Of a stretch of 64,000 bases of DNA, positions 26,586-37,427 are shown piece by piece. Origin of the DNA: Opitutaceae bacterium (GTDB taxonomy: Bacteria > Verrucomicrobiota > Verrucomicrobiia > Opitutales > Opitutaceae); NCBI GenBank assembly GCA_016794785.1, contig JAEUHC010000015.1:1-64000 (forward strand). Reading direction: 5' to 3'. The position numbers and the translations under genes are program-made. Positions within the stretch are counted from its first letter, which is position 1. Each line of letters opens with the position of its first letter. The notes under the pieces were generated by a model. That model did no database searches and was not told the origin of the DNA. It saw only the letters and a program-made list of their open reading frames with translations.

Positions 26586-27341
26586 TCAGCTCTTCGCCGC
26601 GCGGCGCTTGAAGACAAGCGGGAGGGTGTTGCCGCCTTGGGTCCATTCGCCGGCGAGCTCGGAGCCGTCGGCGTTGAGCTTGCCGGTGAAGCTGCCGTTG
26701 ATCCGGGGCAGGTCGAAGCGCACCGCGCCGTCCTTCTCGGTGAGGGACTCGATGGCGAGGCGCGGCGAGCCTTGGTCGAGGCTGATGACATCGCCCGTCA
26801 GTTTGCCCTCGGCGTCGGCCTTGGCCTCGAGGTCGAGGCGGAGTTCGATGCCGGGCAGCGGCTTGATGGAGCCGCGCCATTTGCCCGCGAGGCCCTTGCC
26901 CGGCTCGCCCTTGGCCGGCACGGCGTTCTCGTCCGCCGTGGGGGCGGGCTTGGGCGCGCGCTCCAGGCGGAACGGCAGCGCGCCGCCGCCTTGGCTCAGG
27001 TCGCCGGCCATCGACGCGCCGTCGGCCGCGAGCTTGCCGCTGAAGCTCGGGTCGCCAGGGAGCCCGGTCAGGGTGAAATCGACCGTGCCGCCGGAGACCT
27101 TGGTCGTGTCGAACTTGAACCCGCGCACGCCCTGCCGCGGAAAGTCGAGCGTGCCCTGCCATTTGCCGTCGCCGGCCGCGATGAACTCGACGCTGAGGGG
27201 CAGCTCGCCGCGCGGCGTCGTGACGGAGCCCGCCCAATAGCCGGCCACCGTTTTGGCCGCGTCAGCGGCGGAGAGCACGGCCGGCCACGCGCATGCGAGG
27301 ACCAGGCCGGCGAGAAGGAAGGGGCGGGGGAGTTTCATCAT
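26586..27341 (-). CDS. Secreted protein of two tandem hydrolase-accessory-like beta domains
   Basis: 251 residues. A signal peptide (FLLAGLVLACAWPAVLSAADA) is followed by two repeats of ~90 residues, each opening with a tryptophan-glycine pattern (YWAGSVTTPRGELPLSVEF; KWRGSIKPLPGIELRLDLE) and closing with a near-identical line (LSQGGGALPFRLER; WTQGGNTLPLVFKR). This repeat resembles the N-terminal beta domain attached to many secreted alpha/beta hydrolases, but no hydrolase follows. Start is either ATG of the pair at 27341/27338. The function is unknown; carbohydrate or ester binding is only a guess. It has no obvious operon partner. Confidence 0.8.
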   Translation of the reverse strand: MMKLPRPFLLAGLVLACAWPAVLSAADAAKTVAGYWAGSVTTPRGELPLSVEFIAAGDGKWQGTLDFPRQGVRGFKFDTTKVSGGTVDFTLTGLPGDPSFSGKLAADGASMAGDLSQGGGALPFRLERAPKPAPTADENAVPAKGEPGKGLAGKWRGSIKPLPGIELRLDLEAKADAEGKLTGDVISLDQGSPRLAIESLTEKDGAVRFDLPRINGSFTGKLNADGSELAGEWTQGGNTLPLVFKRRAAKS

Positions 27342-27454
27342 GGGGAAGGCTGAGAGGATGGGGTGCGACCTGAGGTGGGAAAGGCGGTTCCGGGCAAGAG
27401 GGGCAGTTGAGGGTGCGCGCAGCACAAAACGGAGCAGCGTCTCGTGGCCACCGC

Positions 27455-27718
27455 TCAGCGAAACAGTTTGTCGAACTCATTGTGGGTTCCGATCCACGCC
27501 CAGAAGATCGTGTCGCCGTCGCGCTCGCCGACGGCCCGATACTGCTCGTTGACGCGCACGGACCACACATTCGCCAAACCGCCGAGCTTCTTGAACCGCA
27601 GCGAGGGATGGGCCGGGTTTTCCAGAAACAATTGGTAGGCGCGCTTGGCAGCGGCCCGGGTCGGCGTATCCAGCTTGGCGTGGGCTCGTCAGAAACTCGG
27701 CCGCGTGCGCGAGTTCAC
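27455..27718 (-). pseudogene. RelE/ParE-like toxin with in-frame UGA
   Basis: Read from a GTG at 27718 the frame gives VNSRTRPSF, then TGA (27689-27691), then RAHAKLDTPTRAAAKRAYQL ... SLRFKKLGGLANVWSVRV ... DTIFWAWIGTHNEFDKLFR and a stop. The second part is a clear RelE/ParE-type toxin C-terminus. In this family a tryptophan commonly follows the RPSF-like motif, so one TGG-to-TGA change would explain the stop. The GTG overlaps the antitoxin stop by GTGA, which supports the start. The toxin is probably dead unless UGA is read through. Confidence 0.8.
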
Positions 27719-27945
27719 AGCCGCTTCAGGTCGAGCGGCGCGTCGTTTCCCTCGGCCGCGGAGTCGCGCAGAAATGCTTCGAGTTTCGGCAGCGGACGAG
27801 AACCGGATAGCCGTTGCTCCCACGCAGCGTCGTCGGGGTGCCCGGCTCGCGAAAGAAGGAAGCGGGCGAAGTCGGCCACCTCGGTGCGCTTGTCCTCCGG
27901 CAGAGCCTCGCAAAGGCGGACGATTTCTTGGGTGGCGGTGCTCAT
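27715..27945 (-). CDS. Antitoxin partner of the interrupted toxin
   Basis: 76 residues starting MSTATQEIVRLCEALPEDKR, then TEVADFARFLLSR and ending GNDAPLDLKRL. The N-terminus follows the pattern of small antitoxins with a QxIVxxxxxLPEDxxxEVxDFxxFL helix. It directly precedes the toxin frame with a GTGA overlap. The frame extends upstream to 28164 but this extension crosses a repeat element and has no family similarity, so the ATG at 27945 is used. Confidence 0.8.
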   Translation of the reverse strand: MSTATQEIVRLCEALPEDKRTEVADFARFLLSRAGHPDDAAWEQRLSGSRPLPKLEAFLRDSAAEGNDAPLDLKRL

Positions 27946-28012
27946 CCGCAGGAGACTGAGTGATTCCCGCCGAGTTTCAACCCGGGTTTCGCAGGGGCGA
28001 TACCGCGACCCG

Positions 28013-28113
28013 CGCGGCGACGAAGCATTCCAGCCGTTCGACCAGCTCACGGCCCCGAGCTTGCCGAGGGGCTGGATCGCCACGCCCGGCTGCGCCGCGC
28101 TCGCGATGACAAT
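28013..28113. repeat. GTCATTGCGAG-type element, copy 3
   Basis: The right end GCGCTCGCGATGACAAT and the interior GCTGGATCGCCACGCCCGGC match the family. The left side, GGCGACGAAGCATTCCAGCC, corresponds to the GCGACGAAGCCATCC core of copy 1. It lies between the antitoxin gene and the broken amidohydrolase. The ends are less clean than in copy 1. Confidence 0.65.
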
Positions 28114-28159
28114 CGAATACACCCCTTCCTCGCGCCGAGCGGCGCCGTCCCGCCCGGCG

Positions 28160-28555
28160 CTCAACTGAACCGCCAGAGCGCGGTCGCGTTGCGCCCGAGG
28201 ATCTTTTCAGCCCTTGGGCGCGGAAGCGCCGGGGATGCTCCTTCACGCAGCGGGCGAGATACCGGTTATCCCAGCCGTAGTAGATCACCTGCACCAGCAC
28301 GGCGTGGCTGATGCCGTGGCGATCCATCTCAGCGAGCAGCGCTTCGGCTGTGGCCGCGACAGCCGGCGGCCGGAAGTTCGGGTTGCTCGGATGGGCAAAC
28401 GGGAACGCGGCGGAATCGTCGCTCCACACGTGCACGTGGGTGTCGATCAACGGCGGACGAATCGAGCTCGCTTGGGCGGCGGCGAGCGGCGCCGCCGCGA
28501 GCTGTGTCAGAAAAGCACGGCGGGAAATCTCCGCGGGGACGATGGCGTGGCTCAT
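28160..28555 (-). pseudogene. Amidohydrolase with large internal deletion
   Basis: The N-terminus MSHAIVPAEISRRAFLTQLA looks like a Tat signal (SRRAFL) and is followed by LIDTHVHVWSDDSAAF, the metal-binding HxH strand of the amidohydrolase_2 (COG3618) TIM barrel, up to about residue 112 (VKEHPRRFRAQGL). Directly after this, in a different frame, KILGRNATALWRF and a stop appear, the typical C-terminal end of the same family (ILGxNAxxLW). About two thirds of the gene, roughly 180 codons, seem to be missing, with the two ends joined out of frame near 28205-28215. Confidence 0.8.
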
Positions 28556-28682
28556 GGGGAACGCTCCGTCATGAAATCGAAGCGCGCCGTCCGGGCGAGC
28601 CTGAGACGCGGCCGTCGATTTTTAGTCAATCAAGAGGCAAGACACGACGTCTTTTGCTGCCCAGCTGCCTTGAACTCTGCTG

Positions 28683-29552
28683 TCAAAACGGAACGTCTTC
28701 GGTCGCTACCGCATTGATCAATATCTCGAAGTCGAAGCTGCCTTCACTAGTAGCCAGCCGAATCAATGAGCGGCCGCTAATATCGTATGAGTCCGCCAGC
28801 GTCTCCCCGCTGCCGAATGCAGAAGCCCACATCCGCTTCGCATCAAACTTAAGCTGAGCCCACGACCGCTTTGGAAGACGGCGCATAGGCGGCGTTAGGA
28901 AATACCGGTGACCAAACCCATGTAGGTCTGAAGCGGTTGAACTGCATTCATGCCCACCTTGTATGATGTTCCATTTCTTTCCGGTGTAGAAGTAGATCGC
29001 TTCAATGTCTGGCGAGTTGGAGTCCGACTCATTGTGAAGGTCGATTCGAAAGTAGGCGGTGACATCGGCGAACATCGGGGTCTTCTCAGGACGTTTTTCA
29101 AGTGACGCTGTCACCTCGTGCTTCAATTGGATTCCGCTCTTCCGTCGTCGTGAGACTTCTGACTTTGCCCATTCCAAATTGGCTTTGAGATCTAATTTGA
29201 GCTTCGCGATGGACGCACCGTAGACGATGTGCCGCTGATGCTTTAGATCGAATGGAATGTCGGCCGAATCTTGTGTGAGAAGTATGCAAAGCTTCTTCAA
29301 GCCATGCGCGAACCCCACTTCGTAGAAGACGTTCGCGTTTTGACCGGTCATATCCGCGATTACAATGTCTGCGGATCTGATCTCGCTGTAGATTCTTTCG
29401 AGGATGCCTTCGGAGTAGATTTGCTCGTCGACCCGCTCCGCGACGATGCCGGCATCTCTTGCTGCGTCCTTTATGCCGAGCTTGTAAACGTCGTCGAATT
29501 TTGCCGCGAAGGGCATCAAGACAAACGCACGAAATGTTTCGCTCGGTGGCAT
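28683..29552 (-). CDS. Deoxyribosyltransferase/TIR-like effector-type protein
   Basis: 289 residues. The N-terminal Rossmann-like domain reads AFVLMPFAAKFDDVYKLGIK, then ERVDEQIYSEGILERIY, SADIVIADMTGQNANVFYEV and GFAHGLKKLCILLTQDSADI. The Glu in FYEVGFAHG (Glu78) sits where nucleoside deoxyribosyltransferases and TIR NADases keep their catalytic Glu. The C-terminal ~140 residues are unrecognised and contain aromatic-rich strands. The gene is visibly poorer in G+C than its neighbours, which suggests transfer. The start at 29552 fits the fold; the upstream extension overlaps the next gene. A nucleotide-cleaving defence effector is plausible but inferred. Confidence 0.75.
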   Translation of the reverse strand: MPPSETFRAFVLMPFAAKFDDVYKLGIKDAARDAGIVAERVDEQIYSEGILERIYSEIRSADIVIADMTGQNANVFYEVGFAHGLKKLCILLTQDSADIPFDLKHQRHIVYGASIAKLKLDLKANLEWAKSEVSRRRKSGIQLKHEVTASLEKRPEKTPMFADVTAYFRIDLHNESDSNSPDIEAIYFYTGKKWNIIQGGHECSSTASDLHGFGHRYFLTPPMRRLPKRSWAQLKFDAKRMWASAFGSGETLADSYDISGRSLIRLATSEGSFDFEILINAVATEDVPF

Positions 29553-29578
29553 GTTGGAAAATCTACGAGCCTGAGAGG

Positions 29579-33109
<3,531 letters not shown>

Positions 33110-33205
33110 CGAAAATCGCCTCCGTGAATTGGCGAGAAGCCGGGAGTGAGCAAGCGCGAAGCCGAGGCGATCCGCGCCTCCGGCAGCAGCGGCTTGCGCG
33201 CCGGA

Positions 33206-34030
33206 CTAGGAGCGCGGCCCGGTGATGAGCGCGATGCGAAATCCGATGGTGTAGTCGAGGCGGGCGGAGGAGCCGCCGGAGCGGGCGGCGGAGCGGCCGG
33301 TGCGCGCATCGGTCCGCCAGCTCCCGCCGCGCGCCATGCGATAGTGGCCGCGTTCGGGGCCAACCGGATCAGTCACCGTGCCGCCGGGATAGGGGCCATA
33401 CCAGTCGAGGCACCATTCGAGGACGTTGCCCGACATGTCGTGAAACCCCCACGCGTTGGGGCGCTTCTGGCCGACGGGATGCGTGGTGCCGTCGCTGTTC
33501 GCGCTGTGCCACGCCATCGTCGCGGGATCGCCGGGATAGGCCGAGGTCGTGCCGGCGCGGCAGGCGTATTCCCACTCGGCCTCGGTCGGCAGCGTGTAGG
33601 CCTCGCCCGCGGCGAGACGCCCGGCGGCGCGTTCGCGCTCGGTGAGCTTCCGGCAGAACGCCATCGCATCGATCCAGGAGGCGTTTTCGACCGGGAGGTC
33701 CGGGCCGCCGGTTTTGAAGGTGCTGGGGTTCATGCCCGTGATGGCCTCGTATTGGGCTTGCGTGACCTCGGTCTTCCCCAGCCAGAACGCGCGGCTGATC
33801 GTGACCTGCATGCGCGGGCCCTCGGCTTGGTTGCGCTCCGGCTCGTCGGCCGGGCTGCCCATCGTGAAGGTGCCGGGCGCGACGCGGATCAGTTCCAATT
33901 TCAAATCGGCGATGACGCGCGTCACGGGCGGCTCGGCCTGGATGGAGGTGGGCGCGCAAACAGCAGTGAAAAGCAGGCACGACAAGGCGCCGCGACGAAG
34001 CGAGACCACGAAAGAAGCAGCCGAAAACAT
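33206..34030 (-). CDS. Secreted formylglycine-generating-enzyme-like (SUMF1) protein
   Basis: 274 residues with a signal peptide (ALSCLLFTAVCAPTSIQAEP). The FGE-sulfatase fold is clear: FTMGSPADEPERNQAEGPRM, WLGKTEVTQAQYEAITG, YTLPTEAEWEYACRAGT, NAWGFHDMSGNVLEWC and MARGGSWRTDARTGRSAARS. True formylglycine-generating enzymes keep a cysteine pair near the C-terminus; here the GGSW segment has none, so sulfatase maturation is unlikely. Such proteins in this phylum often have unknown binding or structural roles. The start MFSAAS at 34030 gives a proper signal peptide. It is divergent from the lyase-like gene at 34429. Confidence 0.9.
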   Translation of the reverse strand: MFSAASFVVSLRRGALSCLLFTAVCAPTSIQAEPPVTRVIADLKLELIRVAPGTFTMGSPADEPERNQAEGPRMQVTISRAFWLGKTEVTQAQYEAITGMNPSTFKTGGPDLPVENASWIDAMAFCRKLTERERAAGRLAAGEAYTLPTEAEWEYACRAGTTSAYPGDPATMAWHSANSDGTTHPVGQKRPNAWGFHDMSGNVLEWCLDWYGPYPGGTVTDPVGPERGHYRMARGGSWRTDARTGRSAARSGGSSARLDYTIGFRIALITGPRS

Positions 34031-34428
34031 AGGCGCAGTGTAGCGAAGGCCGGGCGGCCCGGCTCGCCCTTTCTTGGCGGAGGCTCGGCGCGGGTTGCCG
34101 TTGTTCAGCATCTCCGGTGAGGTGGCGGATTATGCCATCGTCCTTTGAGGTTTTGGACTTCCGAACGATTGGTGGTGGGGCCGCTTCTCCGCAAGCGGCC
34201 TGGGTTCCAGCCGGCGTATCGTCCCACAATCCAGGCCGGTTCGGACCAACGGCCCCACCTCAGAATAGTCTGCTCGTCACGGGACGTTAGCATTAGCGTG
34301 TCGTCCGTCGGGTCGTGCCCTGCGTCGCATCGCGCATGTTCTTTTCCTGCGCCCGGATTCATAGTCTGGACCCGTCGCACAACAATTCCCGTCGCGCTCC
34401 GTCAGAGCTGTCCTCACCCCTGCCGCCC
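34031..34428. other. Divergent intergenic region with one REP-like inverted repeat
   Basis: The 398-base gap between divergent genes should hold promoters in both directions; no clear -35/-10 pair could be assigned. At 34174-34203 and 34231-34259 there are inverted arms starting GGTGGGGCCG and ending in CGGCCTGG, of about 30 bases with roughly 22 matches. The rest shows nothing recognisable. Confidence 0.55.
34174..34259. repeat. GGTGGGGCCG inverted repeat (REPIN-like)
   Basis: The left arm (34174-34203) and right arm (34231-34259) are imperfect reverse complements, both beginning GGTGGGGCCG and ending CGGCCTGG, around a 27-base spacer. The layout equals that of the GTAG elements elsewhere, but the stem sequence differs and the GTAG is missing. 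Confidence 0.65.
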
Positions 34429-37254
34429 ATGAATCTTCGTCGCGCCTTGGTTTTCTCCGCCCTCGTCATTTGCGCCGGTTCGCTGCCCGCCGCGCCCGCG
34501 CCGGTCGAACTCAACTGGCTCGGCGGCGCACCGGCGCCTGCGCCGACCGGCGTGAGCTGGGGCGTGCCGTGGCCGCGCGGGGTCGTGCCGAAGTCGCAGG
34601 CGTTTGCGCTCACCGCGGCCGACGGCACGGCGCTGCCGCTTCAGACCTGGCCGCTCGCCTACTGGCCGGATGGCTCGCTGAAGTGGAGCGGGTTTGCGAC
34701 CGTCGCCGGGCCCACGGTCGCGGGCACGCTCAAGCTCAGTGCCGCCGATTCCGCTCCTGCGCCCGTAGGCGCGACCGTGCGCGTGCGCCGTAGCGACACC
34801 GGCATCGAGGTGGACACCGGCAAGCTCCGTGCCCGCCTCACCTCGTGGGGCTCCAACCTGATCGACTCGCTGGTCGTCGATGGCCGCGAAGTCGCGCGGC
34901 AGGGGCGGCTCGTGTGCATCTTGCAAAACGGCCCGGGCGGCGAAGCCGACGAGACGCCGCGGCGCGAGAAATTCTCCGGCAAAATCACCGCCGTGGCCGT
35001 CGAGCAGTCGGGCCCCGTGCGCGCGGTCGTGAAGGTCGAGGGCCGGCACAAGGCCGTGACGGGCTCGCGCGAGTGGCTGCCGTTTGTCGTGCGGCTGTAT
35101 TTCTCGGCGGGGCAGGAGAGCGTGCGCCTCGTCCACACGATCATCTACGACGGCGATGAGCAGAAGGACTTCATCCGCGGGCTCGGCCTCGAGTTTGGCG
35201 TGCCGCTGCGTGAGGAAATCCAGAACCGTCACGTGCGCTTCTCCGGCGAGGATGGCGGCCTCTGGTCCGAGCCGATCCAGCCCGCCGTGGGCCGCGGCAA
35301 CGCGATCGTGAATTACCCCACGCCGGGCGGCGGCAACGTTTACCCCGATCAGCTCCAGGGAAAACGCCTCCCCAACAAGGCCGAGCTCAGCGAACGCAGC
35401 CAAGGCTGGCTCGCGGACTGGGCGATCTGGGATGGATTCAAGCTCACGCAGCCCAACGCCGACGGCTTCTCGATCGTGAAGCGCACCAATGCCCAGAGCG
35501 CGTGGATTCCCTGCGGCGCGGGGCGGCGCGCGTCGGGGCTGGTGTTTGTCGGCGACGTGAGCGGCGGCCTCGGCGTGAGCGTGAAGAATTTCTGGCAGTC
35601 GCATCCCGCGTCGCTCGAGGTCGCGGGTGCCGCGAGCGGCGAGGCGACGCTGCGCGTGTGGCTCTGGTCGCCCGAGGCCGACGCGATGGACATGCGGCAC
35701 TACGACACCCGCGCGCACGGTCTCATCGCGGTCTATGAAGACGTGCAGCCCGGGCTGAGCACGCCGATGGGCGTGGCGCGCACGAGCGAGCTGACGCTGT
35801 TTCCCAGCGGCGCGGTGCCGACGCGCGAGCAGACCGTGGCGCAGGCGCAGCTCGCGGCGGCGTTGCCGCTCCTCGTGGCGACGCCGCAGTATCTCCACTC
35901 CGTGCGCGCGCTGGGCCTGTGGAGCCTGCCGGACAAATCGACGCCCTTCAAAAAGGCCGTCGAGGAGCAGCTTGAGAGCACGCTCGCGTTTTATCAAAAG
36001 CACATCGAGCAGCAGCGCTGGTATGGCTTCTGGGACTTTGGCGACGTGATGCACAGCTACGACCGCGAGCGCCACGTGTGGAACTACGACCTCGGCGGCA
36101 TGGCGTGGGACAACACCGAGCTCGGCACCGACATGTGGCTCTGGATGAGTTTTCTGCGCACGGGCCGCGCCGACATCTTCCGCATGGCCGAGGCGATGAC
36201 GCGGCACACCAGCGAGGTCGATTGCTACCACCTCGGCCCGCTCGCCGGCCTCGGCTCTCGGCACAACGTCCGCCACTGGGGCTGCGGCGCCAAGGAGGCG
36301 CGCATCAGCATGGCGCACCTCAAGCGCTACTACTACTACCTCACCACCGACGAGCGCACCGGCGACCTCATGCGCGAGGTCGTCAACGCCGACCTGACGA
36401 CGATCGATTTTGACCCGATGCGTCTCGCGCAGCCGGCCACGGCGGCGGAGAAAAAATATCCCGCGCGCCTGCGCGCCGGCCCGGACTGGTTCGCGTTCGT
36501 CGGCAACTGGGCGACCGAGTGGGAGCGCACCGGCGACACCCAGTGGCGCGACAAGATCATCGCGGGCGTCGAGTCCTTCCTCGCAATGCCCTACTGGCTC
36601 AAGTCCGGCCGCAATCTCGTCTATGGCTACGATCCCAAAACGGGAAAACTCTTCCAGGTCTCCGATGTGGTCGGGAACTACAACCTCAGCACGATCCAGG
36701 GCGGCGCGCAGGTGATCTTCGAGTTGAACGAATTCCTCGATCATCCCGGCTGGGAAAAGATGTGGCTCCAGTATTGCCGCCTCGGCAATGCCCCCGCCGA
36801 AGTCCTCCTGCGCGACAAGGAGACCGGCCAGGAAGGCGCCGACGCCCGCTACCTCGGCGAGCAAGGCGCCAACAGCCAGGGCACGCCGCGCCTCGCCGCC
36901 TACGCGTATTGGAAGACGAAGAACGCCGCCTTCGCCCAGCCCGCCGTCGCCTCGCTGCTGCGCTTCGGCGGCGGCCCCATCGCGACGACGCGCATCGACG
37001 GCCACCGCGTGCTCAATCCCGTGGACGAATCGCCGCGCATCAGCACCAACGGCGCCGCGCAGGGCGGGCTCAGCGCCATCGAGATTCTCGAACTCTGCCG
37101 GGACCAGCTTCCGACCGAGGTGCCGCCGCCCGAGGCGAATCCTTTCGGCCGCGGCGGCCGGGGCGGACGCGGCCCGCAGGGCGCGCCGCCGTCTTCCGCG
37201 ACGCTCGACGTGCGCAACAGCCGGATGGCGCCGCCGCCCGAAACTCCACGCTGA
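34429..37254 (+). CDS. PcRGLX/YetA-like exo-acting polysaccharide lyase (putative rhamnogalacturonan lyase)
   Basis: 941 residues with a signal peptide (ALVFSALVICAGSLPAAPAP). The N-terminal domain (VELNWLGGAPAPAPTGVSWG, WPLAYWPDGSLKWSG) follows the RIFT-barrel pattern of PcRGLX/YetA-type proteins. A beta-sandwich follows, then an alpha/alpha-toroid with WYGFWDFGDVMHSYDRERHV, YDLGGMAWDNTELGTDMWLW and RHWGCGAKEARISMAHLKRY. Family members include rhamnogalacturonan exolyase (PL26), so pectin backbone degradation is likely, though the catalytic residues were not checked. The C-terminus is Gly/Arg/Pro-rich. The start at 34429 is set by the signal peptide. The next gene is a TonB receptor, so the two may form an uptake locus. 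Confidence 0.8.
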   Translation: MNLRRALVFSALVICAGSLPAAPAPVELNWLGGAPAPAPTGVSWGVPWPRGVVPKSQAFALTAADGTALPLQTWPLAYWPDGSLKWSGFATVAGPTVAGTLKLSAADSAPAPVGATVRVRRSDTGIEVDTGKLRARLTSWGSNLIDSLVVDGREVARQGRLVCILQNGPGGEADETPRREKFSGKITAVAVEQSGPVRAVVKVEGRHKAVTGSREWLPFVVRLYFSAGQESVRLVHTIIYDGDEQKDFIRGLGLEFGVPLREEIQNRHVRFSGEDGGLWSEPIQPAVGRGNAIVNYPTPGGGNVYPDQLQGKRLPNKAELSERSQGWLADWAIWDGFKLTQPNADGFSIVKRTNAQSAWIPCGAGRRASGLVFVGDVSGGLGVSVKNFWQSHPASLEVAGAASGEATLRVWLWSPEADAMDMRHYDTRAHGLIAVYEDVQPGLSTPMGVARTSELTLFPSGAVPTREQTVAQAQLAAALPLLVATPQYLHSVRALGLWSLPDKSTPFKKAVEEQLESTLAFYQKHIEQQRWYGFWDFGDVMHSYDRERHVWNYDLGGMAWDNTELGTDMWLWMSFLRTGRADIFRMAEAMTRHTSEVDCYHLGPLAGLGSRHNVRHWGCGAKEARISMAHLKRYYYYLTTDERTGDLMREVVNADLTTIDFDPMRLAQPATAAEKKYPARLRAGPDWFAFVGNWATEWERTGDTQWRDKIIAGVESFLAMPYWLKSGRNLVYGYDPKTGKLFQVSDVVGNYNLSTIQGGAQVIFELNEFLDHPGWEKMWLQYCRLGNAPAEVLLRDKETGQEGADARYLGEQGANSQGTPRLAAYAYWKTKNAAFAQPAVASLLRFGGGPIATTRIDGHRVLNPVDESPRISTNGAAQGGLSAIEILELCRDQLPTEVPPPEANPFGRGGRGGRGPQGAPPSSATLDVRNSRMAPPPETPR

Positions 37255-37260
37255 TTAGAA

Positions 37261-37334
37261 GTAGGGCGGGTCTGTGACCCGCCCTTTCACGCGTTGAGTG
37301 TTCGCACCGAAGGCGGGTCACAGACTCGCCCTAC
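37261..37334. repeat. REPIN-like GTAG element, type GGGCGGGTC
   Basis: The left arm GTAGGGCGGGTCTGTGACCC.. and right arm ..GGGTCACAGACTCGCCCTAC are 23 bases each and nearly perfect reverse complements. Each arm is itself a hairpin after a 5' GTAG, the hallmark of REP sequences recognised by RAYT transposases. It starts 6 bases after the lyase stop. A second copy of the same type lies at 47959-48053. Confidence 0.85.
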
Positions 37335-37427
37335 TACCCGTTACTGCGCGCGCGGCCGTCACTGCCGAACTGTCCGCGTGCGGCCGGCCTCGTGTTCCGC
37401 TCAGTGCGACGCTATTTCTCAGTCACC

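Noticed and set aside
33110..33205. GC-rich hairpin upstream of pyc and after the FGE-like gene as terminator
   Set aside because: The stem is imperfect and lacks a T-run.
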